Assembly (NCBI RefSeq): GCF_012641475.1
Contig: NZ_JABAIL010000002.1
Coordinates: 569,449 to 633,448, forward strand
Source of the DNA: Flammeovirga agarivorans
GTDB lineage: Bacteria > Bacteroidota > Bacteroidia > Cytophagales > Flammeovirgaceae
DNA: 64,000 nt
Reading direction: 5' to 3'
Shown here: piece by piece, positions 33,923-41,486 of the stretch
How positions within the stretch are numbered: the first letter of the stretch is position 1
Layout: each line of letters opens with the position of its first letter
Position numbers and translations under genes: made by a program
The notes under the pieces: model-generated
The model's input: the letters and a program-made list of their open reading frames with translations, nothing else
What the model was told of the DNA's origin: nothing
The model's database searches: none

Positions 33923-35095
33923 TCAAAAAGACTCAGTGAAGCTGAAATAAAGTCCATGAGAGGATTGACCAAATCCCATATCAATCCCCACATTCATTCT
34001 AGGTTGTAATTCGTATCGATACCCTATTCCGTAGTTTTGCATCCATTGTGTCAGTGATTTCATATCAGGTGCAATACTTCCAGCTCCTACCCACATCACA
34101 ATTCCACTTTTTGTTAGTTCACCATTTCTTTTCATAAAAGTATGACGCCATTCCACTTCAAAAAAAGCAGAGGTATTGTCTCGATATTGGCCAACGATAT
34201 ACCCTCTTAATCGCTTAGAACCTGCAATATCAGAAAGCATATTTATCGGCACATCACCTTGTGCATTCCTAGAATATACCCTTCCTGCGATTACATTTCC
34301 TTTACGGATAAAAGTGCGGTAATAACGTAAATCCAAAGATGTTACATGAGCTTGATAAGCGCTGCCTAATGCTTTTGCATAATTAATATACTTTAGATTG
34401 AAATAGATCCCTTGCCATGCATTTACAGTTATGTCTCTACTATCATAAGTGATATTTATACCTAGACCATTCATGAAGTATTGAGAGGAGAACTGGTTAT
34501 AATATGGGTCGTCTAACATTACTGGATTCACATCGGTATTGTTAGCATAAAAGAAATCAAAAGATGGACCGATATAAAAGTTCTTTGTTAACTTGAACAT
34601 CACATCAACAGCTACATCTACTTTAGATTCGGTATACTGTGTAGTTGAATCTGACTTATAATTGGAATCGATCTCCTGATAACCTTTACCATAATAATCC
34701 AAGGATCTCTTATTGATATTGACATCAGAGTTGATTCTCATTTTATCTTGAAACCAGAAAGTTGTGATATTGGAATGAAGCCCTAAAGCTCCCGAAGAAC
34801 TGTAAAATATATTTGCAGGGATTGAAGATCTCTGAATTAACGAATCTGATTTATCGGTCTTAAAACTCAATAAGAAACCTCCAGCAACCAAAAATCCTAT
34901 ATCTGCAGTATACCCAGGACCAAACAAAGGTGATAACCATGGTTTTCCTGCAGTAATTGCCTCCTTTTTCTTCTCTTTATGTTTCTCCAAATAGGCCTTC
35001 ATTTTACTTTGGGCGCTAGATATTTGAGTAGCAAATAGTACAAACAACAAAGAGAGACAGTATTTACTGATAATATGATGATATAATTTTTTCAT
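33923..35095 (-). CDS. Omp85/BamA-type outer-membrane barrel protein without POTRA domains
   Basis: A 390-residue outer-membrane protein with signal peptide (ending TQISSAQ). The mature part is a 16-strand-type barrel of the bacterial surface antigen family: GLGINITYDSRDI near residue 230, YYRTFIRKGNVIAGRV, and SKRLRGYIVGQYRD, the VRGY-like loop motif that plugs BamA/TamA/FhaC barrels. No POTRA domains precede the barrel, and only a short charged helix (AYLEKHKEKKKEA) is present. It is therefore a translocation or anchor-type barrel rather than BamA. It follows the small acidic protein A by 79 bp with no visible terminator, so it may belong to the same regulon as a second gene of that operon. 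Confidence 0.8.
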   Translation of the reverse strand: MKKLYHHIISKYCLSLLFVLFATQISSAQSKMKAYLEKHKEKKKEAITAGKPWLSPLFGPGYTADIGFLVAGGFLLSFKTDKSDSLIQRSSIPANIFYSSSGALGLHSNITTFWFQDKMRINSDVNINKRSLDYYGKGYQEIDSNYKSDSTTQYTESKVDVAVDVMFKLTKNFYIGPSFDFFYANNTDVNPVMLDDPYYNQFSSQYFMNGLGINITYDSRDITVNAWQGIYFNLKYINYAKALGSAYQAHVTSLDLRYYRTFIRKGNVIAGRVYSRNAQGDVPINMLSDIAGSKRLRGYIVGQYRDNTSAFFEVEWRHTFMKRNGELTKSGIVMWVGAGSIAPDMKSLTQWMQNYGIGYRYELQPRMNVGIDMGFGQSSHGLYFSFTESF

Positions 35096-35174
35096 AGCTA
35101 CTTAGCTCCTATACAATAAATCTATTTCTATTAAATGAAATGGAATTTGTCCTTCATTTTCCTGAACTAAAATC

Positions 35175-35357
35175 TTAATATTGATCACCTAAGTCAGTAA
35201 TTAAATCGTCAAAAATCTGTTCGTCTAGAGGACGATGTAGAACATCCAATTCTTCCTCTGAAAATGACGATTCTATATTTTCGAAATCCTCAGAAGTTTC
35301 TAAATTTTCACTTCCATAATAATTTTCTGTTGGTATAAATTGATCTTGTAAATTCAT
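35175..35357 (-). CDS. Small acidic protein, paralog A (MNLQDQFI family)
   Basis: A 60-residue strongly acidic protein. The ATG at 35357 is chosen because it aligns with the start of its paralog (MNLQDQFI) and lies 36 bp after the shared promoter; 13 more codons are open upstream but run into the promoter. The middle is variable, while the end (FSEEELDVLHRPLDEQIFDD) parallels paralog B in its acidic and hydrophobic spacing. No known domain. It precedes the Omp85-type barrel gene by 79 bp on the same strand. Two duplicated copies with the same controlled promoter suggest a real selected function. Confidence 0.72.
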   Translation of the reverse strand: MNLQDQFIPTENYYGSENLETSEDFENIESSFSEEELDVLHRPLDEQIFDDLITDLGDQY

Positions 35358-35393
35358 AGTAGTATTTCTTTTTGATGAATAAATTGATGATGA

Positions 35394-35452
35394 CACAAAG
35401 GTCTAGAAATACTCTCCCAATAGATGGTAAAAAATGATAGATAATTGGTAAA
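35394..35452 (-). promoter_or_regulatory. Shared 59-bp regulon promoter, copy A (small acidic protein A)
   Basis: Read on the minus strand: distal TTTACCAAT (35452-35444), proximal TTTACCATC (TACCA 35429-35425) 21 bp downstream, then ACCTTTGTG (35402-35394) starting 23 bp later. The start codon is 36 bp further on. Confidence 0.85.
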
Positions 35453-35672
35453 AAAAGAATTATTCAAATCCTTCAACTACACTTTAGTTTAATCGTATAA
35501 AAAAAACCACACAAAACAGCAACAGTAACTACTCAAATACAACAAGTTAAATACAAATAATATAATATATAGAGATCCTTAAATCCATTTAATAGAATAC
35601 AATAGACCAGTATAAAAAGTATATAAATTAATCTAATAGAGCATATATTTTGGGTAATAAAAAAGGAAATAA

Positions 35673-35731
35673 TTTACCAATATACATCTGTTTTCTACTA
35701 ATGCAAAAATACTGAGTTTACTAATTTTGTC
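35673..35731 (+). promoter_or_regulatory. Shared 59-bp regulon promoter, copy F (no coding gene behind it)
   Basis: Distal TTTACCAAT at 35673-35681, proximal TCTACTAAT (TACTA 35696-35700) 21 bp downstream, then AATTTTGTC at 35723-35731 starting 23 bp later. The -7 box TAATTTTG fits the TAnnTTTG consensus exactly. It points away from copy A, on the plus strand, into DNA without an ORF. A further TTTACTAAT overlaps the -7 box (35717-35725). Confidence 0.7.
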
Positions 35732-35735
35732 ATGT

Positions 35736-35853
35736 CATAAATCAAGATATTAATATTCCACATCACACTCGTTGGATTGAATTATTAAAATAAACATTAG
35801 GTAAAATTTTATTGAGTTTACACCCTATCAGCCCTGCCGTTAGGGTGTTTTTG
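35736..35853 (+). ncRNA. Candidate regulated small RNA of about 115-120 nt
   Basis: The stretch between promoter copy F and a rho-independent terminator (35820-35853). The start near 35736 is estimated from the -7 box. No ORF of any useful size exists: the only ATG near the start is followed two codons later by TAA. The 35397-35930 gap is otherwise AT-rich with no gene. A regulated promoter plus a plus-strand terminator with nothing coding between them is the pattern of a trans-acting sRNA. It could also be a leader or a decayed gene. Confidence 0.5.
35820..35853 (+). terminator. Terminator of the candidate small RNA
   Basis: ACACCCTA (35820-35827) pairs with TAGGGTGT (35841-35848), followed by TTTTTG. 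The U-run is on the plus strand only, so it cannot serve the minus-strand genes on either side. Confidence 0.72.
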
Positions 35854-35872
35854 TTGACAGAATATAGTATAT

Positions 35873-35904
35873 AAAAAAAGTGATACTAATCGATTAGTAT
35901 CACT
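35873..35904 (-). terminator. Terminator of the DUF1254 operon
   Basis: A 26-bp perfect palindrome (35879-35904) next to an A-run at 35873-35879 that gives a U-run on the minus strand. Confidence 0.8.
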
Positions 35905-35930
35905 CTTCTTTCTATAATAATATTTCTCGC

Positions 35931-36119
35931 CTAACGGAACATTCTATTCAACTCATAAGAGTCTGCATTAGTATAGAATTCACTAAATACATCATTAGTT
36001 TCCTGAAATGCAGCTGAACTAAAACGATGGTCCAAATGGAAATTGATATTCTCCGCTTTTGAGTAGGTGTTTTTTACTTTCGTAAAATTCTTCTTAGGTT
36101 TTCTAGTAACAATATTCAT
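35931..36119 (-). CDS. Small protein of unknown function downstream of the DUF1254 gene
   Basis: A 62-residue protein with a basic N-terminal third (MNIVTRKPKKNFTKVKNTYS) and a more neutral, aromatic remainder ending RMFR. No signal, no membrane segment, no known domain. It begins 46 bp after the DUF1254 gene and is followed by a strong terminator, so the two are probably co-transcribed. It is unrelated in sequence to the acidic MNLQDQFI pair. It may be a partner or simply a small hypothetical gene. Confidence 0.5.
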   Translation of the reverse strand: MNIVTRKPKKNFTKVKNTYSKAENINFHLDHRFSSAAFQETNDVFSEFYTNADSYELNRMFR

Positions 36120-36165
36120 AGTATAAAAAATTAAGTATTAAAAAATAGGTTATTATTGAGTAGTA

Positions 36166-37560
36166 TTAATTTCTGCGGGTTACTTTCGGTAAGTTATTAC
36201 CATTTTCAAGTACTCTATCTTTTGGCCAATACTCTCTTAGTATTAAAGAGAACCTTCCTTTTTCTGGAGTTGGTAACCAATTACTTTCTGCACCAACTTC
36301 TGGTTTAGTACTTTGAATGTAGATGTCTAATGATCCATCTTCATTGAATTTTAATCCATCCTGGCTTCCTACTTTATATCTGTTGATCAAGTTTTTCACT
36401 AGGAAGTTTTTCTCGTTGTAGCAAGTTAATGACCAAAATGCATTCACTTGAGGTAATTGCTCTTTTGTAAAGTGCAATACATATTTCCTTTTTGAGGTAA
36501 GTACTTTACCTCGACTATCTATTCTTGTAGCGGCATAAATTGCATCTTCCCTTTGGTTCATTCCCAACCTTGTAAAAGCTACATAGGCGCTACTCGAATA
36601 TTTGTCTTTGTATTTTTTGATTACTGAGTTACTATACAACCAAGGGAATTTCTGACAAGTATTATTTTCAGAGTACCATTCTGATTGCATTTGCTTAGGT
36701 ACAGACTCAAAAACAATCGTTTCTTTTACTGATAACTTTGTGATATCATAGTTCTGCCCCGCCTGAAATCCAATTTCTTTAAGTTTGGATAGCATAGTGG
36801 AATCCGAATCTAATGGCTTATTCTGATATAAAAGCATCGATAACCTATTCATGAATTGCTCTATGTTCAATTCTTCAACAGCCTTAATAGGGTAAGTATC
36901 GGCTTTATATAGTACCATTTCCTTTTTGGGTGTATAGTCTTGATTATCCCATTGGCTTAACGGTCTCGCGGTAATTCCTTTCTGGAATTTGATTACTTCG
37001 TCCTTATCTTTTTGCGACTGCTTCACCATAATACGTCCATGAATCCAAGCAGAATTTGTTGGTGAAGATATATGAATCATCCCCTTAGGTAATTCTCCTT
37101 CCCAATTGGGACCAGTGTATACTATAAACTGTTCTTTGTTTCCAGTTGTCCTAGTTCCAGGTGAAGCAAATACATTAGAAAATGCATCCATTGTAGGCAT
37201 CAAAAAGTAATGATCTGAAGCAGGAATATGAACAACAACTGGCTCATCTGATAAGTCTAACCAACACATAGAATAGAAAGTATCTACATTGGGTCTGACT
37301 ACATTTCTAAATTCCCAATCTGGAAACCTATGATAATGATGAAAAGTATTGATTGCATTATCCTCAAATTGATTTAAGAAATAACGCTTTGTATAATCCA
37401 TTAATACTATTGGAAATCCAAAAGCATATACTTCTTTAAACAGTTCTTCTTTTTGCTGCATTTCTACAACATCTTTTTTAAACTTCCATGAAGCCAAAAC
37501 AAGAACTCCTAAAAGTAGAAGTACCAATAAAAGTATATGTGAGGATTTAGAGATCTTCAT
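36166..37560 (-). CDS. DUF1254/DUF1214 domain-containing membrane-anchored protein
   Basis: The ATG at 37560 gives 464 residues; a TTG three codons earlier is also possible. One N-terminal helix (ILLLVLLLLGVLVLASW) anchors or exports the protein. The DUF1254 domain (about 40-180) has YAFGFPIVLMDYTKR, NVVRPNVDTFYSMCWLDLSD and YFLMPTMDAFSNVFASPG; the DUF1214 domain is at the end, with FWSLTCYNEKNFLV and NWLPTPEKGRFSLILREYWP. This is the standard order for the family, found in many bacteria. The activity is unknown, although a role with sugar or lipid ligands is sometimes proposed. Confidence 0.85.
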   Translation of the reverse strand: MKISKSSHILLLVLLLLGVLVLASWKFKKDVVEMQQKEELFKEVYAFGFPIVLMDYTKRYFLNQFEDNAINTFHHYHRFPDWEFRNVVRPNVDTFYSMCWLDLSDEPVVVHIPASDHYFLMPTMDAFSNVFASPGTRTTGNKEQFIVYTGPNWEGELPKGMIHISSPTNSAWIHGRIMVKQSQKDKDEVIKFQKGITARPLSQWDNQDYTPKKEMVLYKADTYPIKAVEELNIEQFMNRLSMLLYQNKPLDSDSTMLSKLKEIGFQAGQNYDITKLSVKETIVFESVPKQMQSEWYSENNTCQKFPWLYSNSVIKKYKDKYSSSAYVAFTRLGMNQREDAIYAATRIDSRGKVLTSKRKYVLHFTKEQLPQVNAFWSLTCYNEKNFLVKNLINRYKVGSQDGLKFNEDGSLDIYIQSTKPEVGAESNWLPTPEKGRFSLILREYWPKDRVLENGNNLPKVTRRN

Positions 37561-37677
37561 TCTAAACAATTTTCATAGTATTAAGCATAGATATCTAATA
37601 AAACGAGGGATAAAAAAGTCAGAATTTTATATTTCAATCATTATCTTTCATAATTCGATTATACCAGTAACCAGTAA

Positions 37678-37704
37678 ACCAAGAGGCATTAGCTACCTCT
37701 TGGT
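37678..37704 (-). terminator. Hairpin after the third AraC gene
   Basis: A 9-bp stem (37678-37686 with 37696-37704) directly after the stop codon. The U-run on the minus strand is weak. Confidence 0.5.
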
Positions 37705-37713
37705 ATTGTAAGT

Positions 37714-38703
37714 TTAAGCGGATTGAAGTACAGAGTTGATAAAGTCTTTTCTATATTGTTTTGGGCTAAGGTTAAATTTCTTTTTGAAAGCAGATGAAAA
37801 ATGACTAGCACTAGAAAAGCCTAAATCCATAGCAATCATCGACATTGTTTTACTTCCATCTCTTAACATTACTCTTGAATGGTCTAACCTCTCATCCAAG
37901 TGGAATTGATGGATTGTAGTACCGAAAATCTGTTTAAATAAGAACCTTAATCGACTCTCACTTAAGCCACATTCTTTCGATAACTCATCAATGATGATCT
38001 GCTCATTAATTCTGTTTTTTAATATATCTCTTGCTTTAAATACGGGTTCTACACTAAATGTATATTTATTAGATTCGTCAATCTTCTCCCTATCATTAAT
38101 ATTCGAGAAGAACACTGTAACTAAATGTTTGGCGTAAATCTCTAAGTATTCATTCTCAAAAAGACTACCTTTTTCTACTTCAAAAGCCTTTTGGAAAAAG
38201 TCTCTCATACTTGGGTCAAATTCTTCAAATACAAAAAACTGCTTTTCTAAATCCAGTGATTCAGCTAATGCCTTACTCTGGTCAATAAACTTTTGATAAT
38301 AGTCTTTCTCCAAACGAACAGAAAGGTATTGTACTGTTCTTCCTTCTTCAATTGTAAAGCTTAAAGCTTCAGAAGAATTAATACTAAACGCTCCGGTAGT
38401 ATTCAGTTTATACTTCTTTTTTGATTGCTTTACATTACAAGTCACTTCTACTGAGGTTGTAAAAGGGTCTCCAAAAAGAATAGGTATATATTCAGCATAG
38501 TCATCCAATTGATAACCATCTACATCTAAAGTCTTATTTAATTTATAATCGAATCGGATTAATTCAATCGAATCATTCAATTTGAACCCCTCAATTTCTC
38601 CCTTACCAATCTCATTATTGAAAGTCATTTTATGTCCTTCCAATTTACCATTAAAGAGTTTGGTCCAAGATTCCATTACATGAGTTAATTCCAATTTTGA
38701 CAT
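37714..38703 (-). CDS. AraC-family transcriptional regulator (third)
   Basis: A 329-residue regulator. The C-terminal domain (about 225-322) has the two AraC helix-turn-helix motifs, SKECGLSESRLRFLFKQIFG and IAMDLGFSSASHFSSAFKKK, ending FNLSPKQYRKDF. The N-terminal 200 residues look like a ligand-sensing domain I do not recognise; it lacks the RGENYL motif of the pair at 18.6-20.6 kb, so it is a separate lineage. It lies upstream of the DUF1254 gene on the same strand, at the edge of the decarboxylase region. It is one of three candidates for the activator that reads the shared 59-bp promoters. Confidence 0.9.
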   Translation of the reverse strand: MSKLELTHVMESWTKLFNGKLEGHKMTFNNEIGKGEIEGFKLNDSIELIRFDYKLNKTLDVDGYQLDDYAEYIPILFGDPFTTSVEVTCNVKQSKKKYKLNTTGAFSINSSEALSFTIEEGRTVQYLSVRLEKDYYQKFIDQSKALAESLDLEKQFFVFEEFDPSMRDFFQKAFEVEKGSLFENEYLEIYAKHLVTVFFSNINDREKIDESNKYTFSVEPVFKARDILKNRINEQIIIDELSKECGLSESRLRFLFKQIFGTTIHQFHLDERLDHSRVMLRDGSKTMSMIAMDLGFSSASHFSSAFKKKFNLSPKQYRKDFINSVLQSA

Positions 38704-38955
38704 ATTAGGTATTTTATAGTAGAAAGTATTTAAAAAATTTTAGTACCAGTGTTATGTACTTAAGCTAAAAAAATAAACCACTGTTATATTACAGGGCTTC
38801 CTCGTTAAACATATGGGTAATTTACATGAACACTTAACTATCGTCGTCAACTATCCAAACGTGTCTTTTTGAGATTTAAACTTTCACAGAACGGTAAAAG
38901 TGTTTCATAATTCGACTTTCAAAAGCATTTTTTAAAATTTTTAGCTTCAGATTAT

Positions 38956-39003
38956 GATGTAAACGTTAATGAAATTAACTATTAACTAATGACTGTTTAC
39001 ATC
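38956..39003 (+). promoter_or_regulatory. Nested inverted repeats upstream of 39062
   Basis: GATGTAAAC (38956-38964) and its exact complement GTTTACATC (38995-39003) flank an inner inverted repeat, GTTAAT-gaa-ATTAAC (38965-38979). The outer arms are 30 bp apart. They end 58 bp before the ATG of the small secreted protein gene, a place that suits operator or leader structure. The rest of the 358-bp gap 38704-39061 shows nothing else. Confidence 0.45.
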
Positions 39004-39061
39004 GATTGTTCCCTTCTGATAGATAACGTTTAACTCATTATATCATCAAACTCAATACGAC

Positions 39062-39466
39062 ATGAAAAAAATACTTTCGGTACTACTAACAGTATTTATA
39101 ACATTTTCCAGTTTTGCTATTAATGAACCTGTTAGCCTAGATAAAGAAGCTAAAATTTATATCCATAATACATCTGCCGGTGTTGCTGCATTTGCTTTTA
39201 GTGACAACGGAAAGGTAAAATATATTATAGACCTTAGTGATGGATCATTTTATGAATATGAAGGTACCTACACAAAAAATGAAAAAACTGTTGAAGTAAA
39301 TCTTACCAAAGGGCATGGTGAAACGAACATGGGAATTGAATTGAAAAATATCAAACCTAAGAGAAGTAAAGTGCATTTGAATATCAAAGACAATAACACT
39401 TTAGTAGATCAGGATCACCTTAAACATGGTGTTTTCCATTTGTTAGAAAATCCAAAAGGAAAGTAA
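39062..39466 (+). CDS. Small secreted protein of unknown function
   Basis: A 134-residue protein with signal peptide (MKKILSVLLTVFITFSSFAI). The mature part is beta-rich: KIYIHNTSAGVAAFAFSDNG, VKYIIDLSDGSFYEYEGTY, TVEVNLTKGHGE. This looks like a small beta-sandwich or lipocalin-like fold, but I recognise no family. It is 61 bp upstream of another small secreted protein on the same strand, which has its own -7 box. Confidence 0.6.
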   Translation: MKKILSVLLTVFITFSSFAINEPVSLDKEAKIYIHNTSAGVAAFAFSDNGKVKYIIDLSDGSFYEYEGTYTKNEKTVEVNLTKGHGETNMGIELKNIKPKRSKVHLNIKDNNTLVDQDHLKHGVFHLLENPKGK

Positions 39467-39494
39467 ATCAGCACCTTTCACTTAAAATGTTTAT

Positions 39495-39502
39495 TATCTT
39501 TG
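39495..39502 (+). promoter_or_regulatory. -7 promoter box of the gene at 39528
   Basis: TATCTTTG matches TAnnTTTG exactly, 25 bp before the ATG. No convincing -33 TTTG at the usual 19-21 bp. Confidence 0.5.
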
Positions 39503-39527
39503 TAAAAAGGGTATAAACATTAAACAT

Positions 39528-40181
39528 ATGAAATTAATACAAACTCTAGCGGTGATACTGCTTGCTTCCATCGCTACTTTAGCTCAGAATTATCCATTTG
39601 AAAGACAAATTATTTTCGAACAAAAAGAAAATGGTGTCGTAAAAGAATATCCTTCCATTAAGATTATGGTGGGTCAGAGTGAAGCCATTGGAGCAAGAGC
39701 TGTTTTAGAAGAAGATGCCGGAGCACAATATTTCATTGTTGACTTTGAAAAAAATAAATATCTGATCTTAATGCGTCAGTTTGGGCAAAAAATCGCTGTC
39801 GAATCTGAAGCAGATGTTTCTAAACTAGATGTTTTGGGAATTGATGGTGCTAAAGTAGAAGAAGTGAAAAAAGGAAAGAAAGAAATCCTTGACACAAAAT
39901 GTAAAATCTACAAAGGCACAAAAGATCATTTAGAAGTAGAGCTTTATATCGGTGCTCCTAAATTTGCTGCCAAAGGTCTACATAACCTTACAAAAGTAAT
40001 GACAGACCGTATCGGTATTGATTTAGCTGATGACGAGATGATCCTAGGAGCCAAAATCGTTGATAAGAAAAATAATGGTACGCTAGAAGTTGAAGCAACT
40101 AAAGTGTACGAGAAACCATATAAATTAAGTACTGAAGGGTATAATACATTTGGTACAGGTGGTATGGGATTCGGTTTCTAA
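39528..40181 (+). CDS. Secreted protein, possibly DUF4412-like
   Basis: A 217-residue protein with signal peptide (ending IATLAQN). The mature part alternates strands: YFIVDFEKNKYLILMRQFG, CKIYKGTKDHLEVELYIG, then a glycine-rich end (GTGGMGFGF). A DUF4412-like fold is my best guess, at low confidence; such proteins are periplasmic and of unknown function. Together with the gene just upstream it forms a pair of small exported proteins. A strong bidirectional terminator follows. Confidence 0.55.
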   Translation: MKLIQTLAVILLASIATLAQNYPFERQIIFEQKENGVVKEYPSIKIMVGQSEAIGARAVLEEDAGAQYFIVDFEKNKYLILMRQFGQKIAVESEADVSKLDVLGIDGAKVEEVKKGKKEILDTKCKIYKGTKDHLEVELYIGAPKFAAKGLHNLTKVMTDRIGIDLADDEMILGAKIVDKKNNGTLEVEATKVYEKPYKLSTEGYNTFGTGGMGFGF

Positions 40182-40200
40182 TCACAACGCTATATCAACA

Positions 40201-40238
40201 AAAAAGTCCTTGATACGAAATACCAAGGACTTTTTTTA
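40201..40238 (+). terminator. Bidirectional terminator between the secreted protein and DEAD-box genes
   Basis: A perfect 12-bp stem (40201-40212 with 40224-40235) with A-rich and T-rich flanks. Confidence 0.88.
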
Positions 40239-40255
40239 TTGGCTATGAATTTTGA

Positions 40256-41368
40256 TTAATCAAAAATCTGTTCCATTGTGATACCAAACTCATCTTCAAT
40301 CTCTGTTAAGCGATTAAGATCTTTTTTCGTAAGAATACAAAGAGAAAGTCCTTTCTTACCAGCTCTAGCAGTACGACCACTTCTATGAGTAAAGTATTCA
40401 GACTTATCCGGTAACTGATAGTGCACAACATAAGCTAAGTCTGCAATATCAATACCTCTAGCCGCTAAATCTGTAGCAACCAAAATTTGTAACTTCTTAG
40501 ATTTGAAAGCACGCATTACTTTGTCTCTCTCATTTTGTGACAAGTCACCATGAATAGACTCTGCTTTAATCTGCTTACCATGTAACTGTTTCGCTACTTG
40601 TTGAGCATCTGCTTTCGTTCTAGTAAAGATCACACCTCTTTCATCACCTTGCTGACGTACGAACCAGTTTAATGTTTCCATCTTATGCTTCAGGTCAGTA
40701 ATGATATACTCGAACTTGATTTTTTTATTGATCACATTCATTGGGTTCACCTCAATTCTGAATGCATCTTTTTTCATATACTTCTTAATAATCTCTTTAA
40801 TCCCTGCAGGGAAAGTAGCGGAGAATAACCAAGTAGCTTTTTTATTTGTTGTCAGGCGAAGAATTTTATTTAAATCCTCCTTGAAACCCATACTTAACAT
40901 TTCATCTGCCTCATCCATCACTACAGTTTTCACTTGTGATAAATCTACAGCATTTCTATTGACCAAATCAATTAGACGGCCTGGCGTCGCCACAATAATA
41001 TGTGTAGGACGTTTTAGCTTATTGATTTGAATATCAATAGGAGCACCACCGTATACAGCTTCACAAAATACTTTATGATAGTACTTTGTAAATCTGAACA
41101 GTTGTTTTTGTATCTGTTGCCCTAACTCTCTGGTAGGTGATAAAATTAAAGCCTGAGGTTGTGGATTTTTAGGGTTTACAGCATGAAGTAATGGTAAACC
41201 AAAAGCAGCAGTTTTACCAGTTCCCGTTTGTGCCTGTCCAATAAAATCAGTTCCCTCTTGCATTAAAAACGGTATTGATTTTTGCTGAATAGCGGTCGGT
41301 TCTTCAATGCCGTTTTCCTTTAGTGCTTTCACAATTGCACTATGAATTCCTAAATCCTTGAATGTCAT
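40256..41368 (-). CDS. DEAD-box ATP-dependent RNA helicase
   Basis: A 370-residue helicase core. All motifs are present in order: Q motif (PTAIQQ), motif I AQTGTGKT, Ia PTRELGQQ, Ib TPGRL, II DEAD, III SAT, IV VIFTRTKA, V ATDLAARGIDI, VI HRSGRTARAGK. The chain stops shortly after motif VI with no long basic tail, so it is the compact RhlE/CsdA-core type. It unwinds short RNA duplexes in ribosome assembly or mRNA turnover. A TACCTTTG -7 box lies at 41398-41405 on the minus strand, without the regulon repeats. Confidence 0.95.
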   Translation of the reverse strand: MTFKDLGIHSAIVKALKENGIEEPTAIQQKSIPFLMQEGTDFIGQAQTGTGKTAAFGLPLLHAVNPKNPQPQALILSPTRELGQQIQKQLFRFTKYYHKVFCEAVYGGAPIDIQINKLKRPTHIIVATPGRLIDLVNRNAVDLSQVKTVVMDEADEMLSMGFKEDLNKILRLTTNKKATWLFSATFPAGIKEIIKKYMKKDAFRIEVNPMNVINKKIKFEYIITDLKHKMETLNWFVRQQGDERGVIFTRTKADAQQVAKQLHGKQIKAESIHGDLSQNERDKVMRAFKSKKLQILVATDLAARGIDIADLAYVVHYQLPDKSEYFTHRSGRTARAGKKGLSLCILTKKDLNRLTEIEDEFGITMEQIFD

Positions 41369-41486
41369 AATAATCTTAATGATTCATTTTTCGATCACAA
41401 AGGTAAGTGGATTTATCGGGATTTTATGAGTTGAAGAGATTTTGTAAGGATTCTTTAAGAATAAGACTATCAAAACATTGATTGAG

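Noticed and set aside
41396-41405. CACAAAGGTA (TACCTTTGTG on the minus strand) before the DEAD-box gene as a regulon promoter
   Set aside because: The -7 box is excellent but there are no TACCA boxes upstream; it is an ordinary promoter.
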